The notes below the pieces were generated by a model. That model worked only from the letters and a program-made list of their open reading frames with translations, was not told where the DNA came from and did no database searches. From the NCBI GenBank assembly GCA_027004335.1, contig JALTID010000186.1, forward strand, positions 1-7,973: a stretch of DNA of 7,973 bases, read 5' to 3'. Positions 5,852 to 7,973 of this stretch are shown one piece after another. Origin of the DNA: JALTID01 sp027004335 [NCBI: bacterium]. GTDB lineage: Bacteria > JALSQH01. The position numbers and the translations under genes were made by a program. Each line of letters starts with the position of its first letter. Position 1 is the first letter of the stretch.

Positions 5852-7375
5852 CTATTTTACAAGTTTATCCCAGCGTTCAATAATTTTATCTGTGGCATAT
5901 GAGGAGAAAGCCATTATTGATTCTTGTGGATTCACTCCAAGAGATGTGGGGAATATGCTCGCGTCAATGATGAAAAGGTTATTTACCTCGTGCATCTCCA
6001 GATTTTCATCTACCACCGAATCCTTTGGATCTGAGCCCATCTTTGCTGTTCCCATAGGGTGAAAAGCAGAGAGCTCCAGCATATCTGGCTTGAGTTTGAT
6101 TGTATCAATGGAGCTTAACTTAGATGGGGATGTGATTTCTTCCAGAGAAAAAATAGGTGGATAGATCTTCTTTGCACCTGCGGCAAAATAGACCTCACTG
6201 GCGATTTTTATCGCTCTCCTAAATTTCTCCAGATCTTCTTTATTCATTTTATAAGTGATAAAAGGAGCGTTTCCAAATGGTTTAACTTTTCCTGAGGAAG
6301 AATCATGTACCATTATCCCGAATCCTGCGAGATGGTTATAATCAAGCATCATTTTTTTTATGCCTTTTCCAAAAGCAGGTAGGGCAATAGAGAGCATTGA
6401 AGGAGGTATCCAGAATCCTTCAAAGATAATCCCTTCATTAGAGAATTCATCCACACAGTAAGCTTGTGGGATCCCCTTCCAGCTTTCCAGATTCTCTTCA
6501 AAGTACCCCATGACCTTTGCAGCTGGGTGTATCCTCAAATTTTTACCCAGCCATCCACTAGATTTCCCTATTTTATTTTTTTGAAGCAGAAGGGGGGTCA
6601 AGATAGCACCTGCTGCAACAATTACCACTGGAGCGTTTATCTCAAATTTATAATTTGAAGGTTCAACCCCATATTTCCCCTTCAGGAAGTAGCCTGAAAT
6701 TCCTGCGGCCTTTGGTCCTTTTGTGATAATTTTTTCTGCATGGGCATAGGTATAGTAGGTTGCTCCAGATTGCTCGGAGAGAGGAATGTATGTAACATGC
6801 ATAGCCTGTTTTGCATCAATGGGACATCCAAAGGGGCATAGGCCGCTTCCTTCACAGTTTTTCATATTTCTTTTTAATGTGAATCCATGAAATCCCAATT
6901 TTTCTGCACCAATGGCAAAAAGCTGATTGTTTCTCCCCATTAGTTCCCATGGTACTTCCATTGTATGTGTTATTTCCTCAACTTCTTTGAAGTAAGGTTC
7001 TAACTTCTCAGATGTTATGGTTTTGATTCCATAGTGTTCCTGCCATTCTCTTATTACCTCATCTGGTGTTCTGAACATTGTTCCAGAGTTTATGGTGGTT
7101 GTACCTCCAAGAGTTTTACCAAGTGGGATCACTATCCCCGTATTGCCAAGCGATAAAATTGAACCTGCATCTCTATACATCAGCTTTACCATTTCATAAG
7201 CATTCCCGTTGAAATGTTCTTTTGTAAAGTGCCCACCTTCCTCCACAATGATAACTTTTTTGCCTGCTTTTGCGAGGCGATAGGCTGCTGGTGCTCCTCC
7301 TGCCCCTGAACCTATGATTACTACATCTGCTTCTAATTTGAGATCCTTGTCTATTTTTCTTCCATCTATGATCAT
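5852..7375 (-). CDS. GMC-family FAD oxidoreductase with three-cysteine (putative Fe-S) motif
   Basis: This 507-residue enzyme belongs to the glucose-methanol-choline family, which oxidises alcohols, sugars or sugar acids. GSGAGG at 22-27 and E45 bind FAD, LGGTTTINSG at 89-98 is the GMC signature, H439 in HPMGT is the catalytic base, and N482 in GVNPQES is the second active-site residue. C174, C180 and C184 lie in NCEGSGLCPFGCP. A similar Cys-rich loop in the bacterial FAD glucose dehydrogenase alpha subunit holds a 3Fe-4S cluster, so an Fe-S centre and a dehydrogenase rather than an oxidase are inferred. No Tat or Sec signal is seen. The ATG at 7375 overlaps the preceding stop (TGATG) and has a strong Shine-Dalgarno. 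The small protein upstream is the likely partner, and the FCD regulator suggests substrate-induced expression. The substrate is unknown. Confidence 0.87.
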   Translation of the reverse strand: MIIDGRKIDKDLKLEADVVIIGSGAGGAPAAYRLAKAGKKVIIVEEGGHFTKEHFNGNAYEMVKLMYRDAGSILSLGNTGIVIPLGKTLGGTTTINSGTMFRTPDEVIREWQEHYGIKTITSEKLEPYFKEVEEITHTMEVPWELMGRNNQLFAIGAEKLGFHGFTLKRNMKNCEGSGLCPFGCPIDAKQAMHVTYIPLSEQSGATYYTYAHAEKIITKGPKAAGISGYFLKGKYGVEPSNYKFEINAPVVIVAAGAILTPLLLQKNKIGKSSGWLGKNLRIHPAAKVMGYFEENLESWKGIPQAYCVDEFSNEGIIFEGFWIPPSMLSIALPAFGKGIKKMMLDYNHLAGFGIMVHDSSSGKVKPFGNAPFITYKMNKEDLEKFRRAIKIASEVYFAAGAKKIYPPIFSLEEITSPSKLSSIDTIKLKPDMLELSAFHPMGTAKMGSDPKDSVVDENLEMHEVNNLFIIDASIFPTSLGVNPQESIMAFSSYATDKIIERWDKLVK

Positions 7376-7815
7376 CAGGCGACCTCCCTCTTTTTATGAT
7401 AAAACCTGTCATAGGGATAACCTATTCTCTGAAGAACCTCTGGTATGGAATAGTAATAGGGTAATATTAGCATTGATGCCATTATGTAGAGACCACGAAG
7501 AGAAAACATAGGGCTGTCGTGAAGTTTTTTCATTATCTTGTACCTTGTTTCAAAGGAGAGGGAGGAAAAGGTCCTGTATTTGAAAAATAGCAATGGTAAA
7601 ATGAAGCTTATGAAAAAAAGAAGTATTCTTATGAAAAACCTATTAGTTTTACCCACTAAAAGAAAAAATGTGTCAGCTTCTTCCAGTATTTCTCTCTTGG
7701 GTATTTCAACAGGTATTGTTTCGTCATAGGGGGCAACAACTTCTGCAATTGCAATAATTGTTCTGCAGGAGTGTTTTTTTACGAATCTGCCTTTAAATTC
7801 CTTGCAGATTTTCAT
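7375..7815 (-). CDS. Small membrane protein resembling gluconate 2-dehydrogenase subunit 3 / GMC gamma subunit
   Basis: This 146-residue protein is only distantly recognisable. Residues 16-30 (SCRTIIAIAEVVAPY) and the C-terminal half (FSSLSFETRYKIMKKL, later an LILPYYY stretch, PEV and IGYP) follow the pattern of gluconate 2-dehydrogenase subunit 3. That family accompanies GMC dehydrogenases as a maturation or export partner. A hydrophobic segment at 62-78 is a probable membrane span. The twin-arginine leader common in that family is absent, so it may hold the GMC enzyme at the inner face of the membrane instead of carrying it out through Tat. It lies directly before the GMC gene, its stop sharing one base with that start, which supports the pairing. 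The start at 7815 has an excellent Shine-Dalgarno. A wholly different function cannot be excluded. Confidence 0.62.
   Translation of the reverse strand: MKICKEFKGRFVKKHSCRTIIAIAEVVAPYDETIPVEIPKREILEEADTFFLLVGKTNRFFIRILLFFISFILPLLFFKYRTFSSLSFETRYKIMKKLHDSPMFSLRGLYIMASMLILPYYYSIPEVLQRIGYPYDRFYHKKREVA
7382..7388 (-). promoter_or_regulatory. Ribosome binding site for the GMC gene
   Basis: Read on the minus strand this is GGGAGGT, its last G 7 bases before the ATG at 7375. It is the strongest Shine-Dalgarno in the window and lies inside the small-subunit gene. Confidence 0.65.
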
Positions 7816-7816
7816 T

Positions 7817-7973
7817 TTATTTCTCCTTTAAAAGGTTTTCCATACCTTTTTCAAGATATTTTTTTGCTACGGAATATGCTTCTTTAGAATTTTTATTTTC
7901 TACTGCGTGAACCAATTCTCTATGAGTTTTTAGTAGAAACTCCTTTGATACGATCAAACCTTCAAAAACATCC
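7817..7973 (-). CDS. GntR/FadR-family transcriptional regulator (FCD domain), C-terminal fragment
   Basis: Only the last 51 codons lie in the window; the reading frame (from 7972) is open to the right edge and ends with TAA at 7817-7819. The stretch FLLKTHRELVHAVENKNSKEA followed by KKYLEKGMENLL matches the last helices of an FCD ligand-binding domain (typical pattern: HRELVDAIENGD, A, then a HLE helix). The histidine of THREL is the conserved one, while the later HL is YL here. FCD regulators carry an N-terminal winged helix and respond to sugar acids, carboxylates or metals. The stop is one base from the next start, so the regulator is probably cotranscribed with the small subunit and the GMC dehydrogenase and controls them. 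The DNA-binding part and the promoter are outside the window. Confidence 0.75.
   Translation of the reverse strand, partial: DVFEGLIVSKEFLLKTHRELVHAVENKNSKEAYSVAKKYLEKGMENLLKEK
7823..7829 (-). promoter_or_regulatory. Ribosome binding site for the small-subunit gene
   Basis: On the minus strand AAAGGAG lies 7 bases before the ATG at 7815. It is made from the final Leu-Lys-Glu codons of the regulator, so the regulator's C-terminus and this initiation signal share bases. Confidence 0.65.

Noticed and set aside
5843-5866. Possible bidirectional terminator between the converging operons
   Set aside because: AACTT and AAGTT can pair, but the stem is only about five AT-rich pairs with a loop of about twelve and no U-tract.
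7314-7729. Plus-strand open frames opposite the GMC and small-subunit genes
   Set aside because: They are shadows of the minus-strand genes, which have strong ribosome sites and family support.

Overview
This window is a fully packed stretch of an AT-rich bacterial chromosome. It holds nine protein genes and almost no intergenic DNA: bases 5851 and 7816 are the only internal positions outside a coding sequence. Arginine is coded mostly by AGA/AGG and the proteins are rich in Lys and Glu. The solute-binding protein has a Sec leader without a lipobox cysteine, and genes overlap by ATGA junctions. Together these suggest a bacterium with a compact genome, perhaps a thermophilic or anaerobic one with an outer membrane (Thermotogota- or Aquificota-like lifestyle). 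No rRNA or other phylogenetic marker is present, so the taxon is not assigned.

Positions 1-5850, plus strand, form a seven-gene run in which every junction overlaps. The genes are: a staphylococcal-nuclease-like protein with an Ada-like C-terminal domain (5' end outside the window); a PIN-domain protein; a compact FAD/NAD(P) oxidoreductase; a GlpA/DAO-family FAD dehydrogenase with an unusual C-terminus; and a complete metal ABC importer of the ZnuA-ZnuC-ZnuB type. The first two are probable nucleases. The two flavoproteins resemble the paired subunits found beside glycerol genes in anaerobes, but no glycerol kinase or DUF1667 gene is present here. The importer probably carries zinc or manganese. 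No single pathway joins these parts, so they may share a transcript for reasons other than function. The promoter lies upstream of the window.

Positions 5852-7973, minus strand, form a converging three-gene run. It is read as the C-terminus of a GntR/FadR-type (FCD) regulator, then a small membrane protein resembling the gluconate 2-dehydrogenase subunit 3 / FAD-glucose-dehydrogenase gamma family, then a GMC flavoprotein with a three-cysteine cluster suggestive of an iron-sulfur centre. This looks like a regulated alcohol, sugar or sugar-acid dehydrogenase whose electron acceptor is not encoded here. The two operons meet tail to tail with one base between stop codons.

The most unusual points are the GlpA-like protein whose usual BFD [2Fe-2S] domain is replaced by an unrecognised domain of about 95 residues, the GMC enzyme with its partner, and the C-terminal CxxC pairs in both ZnuA and ZnuC. 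No RNA genes, mobile elements, CRISPR arrays or convincing terminators were seen.
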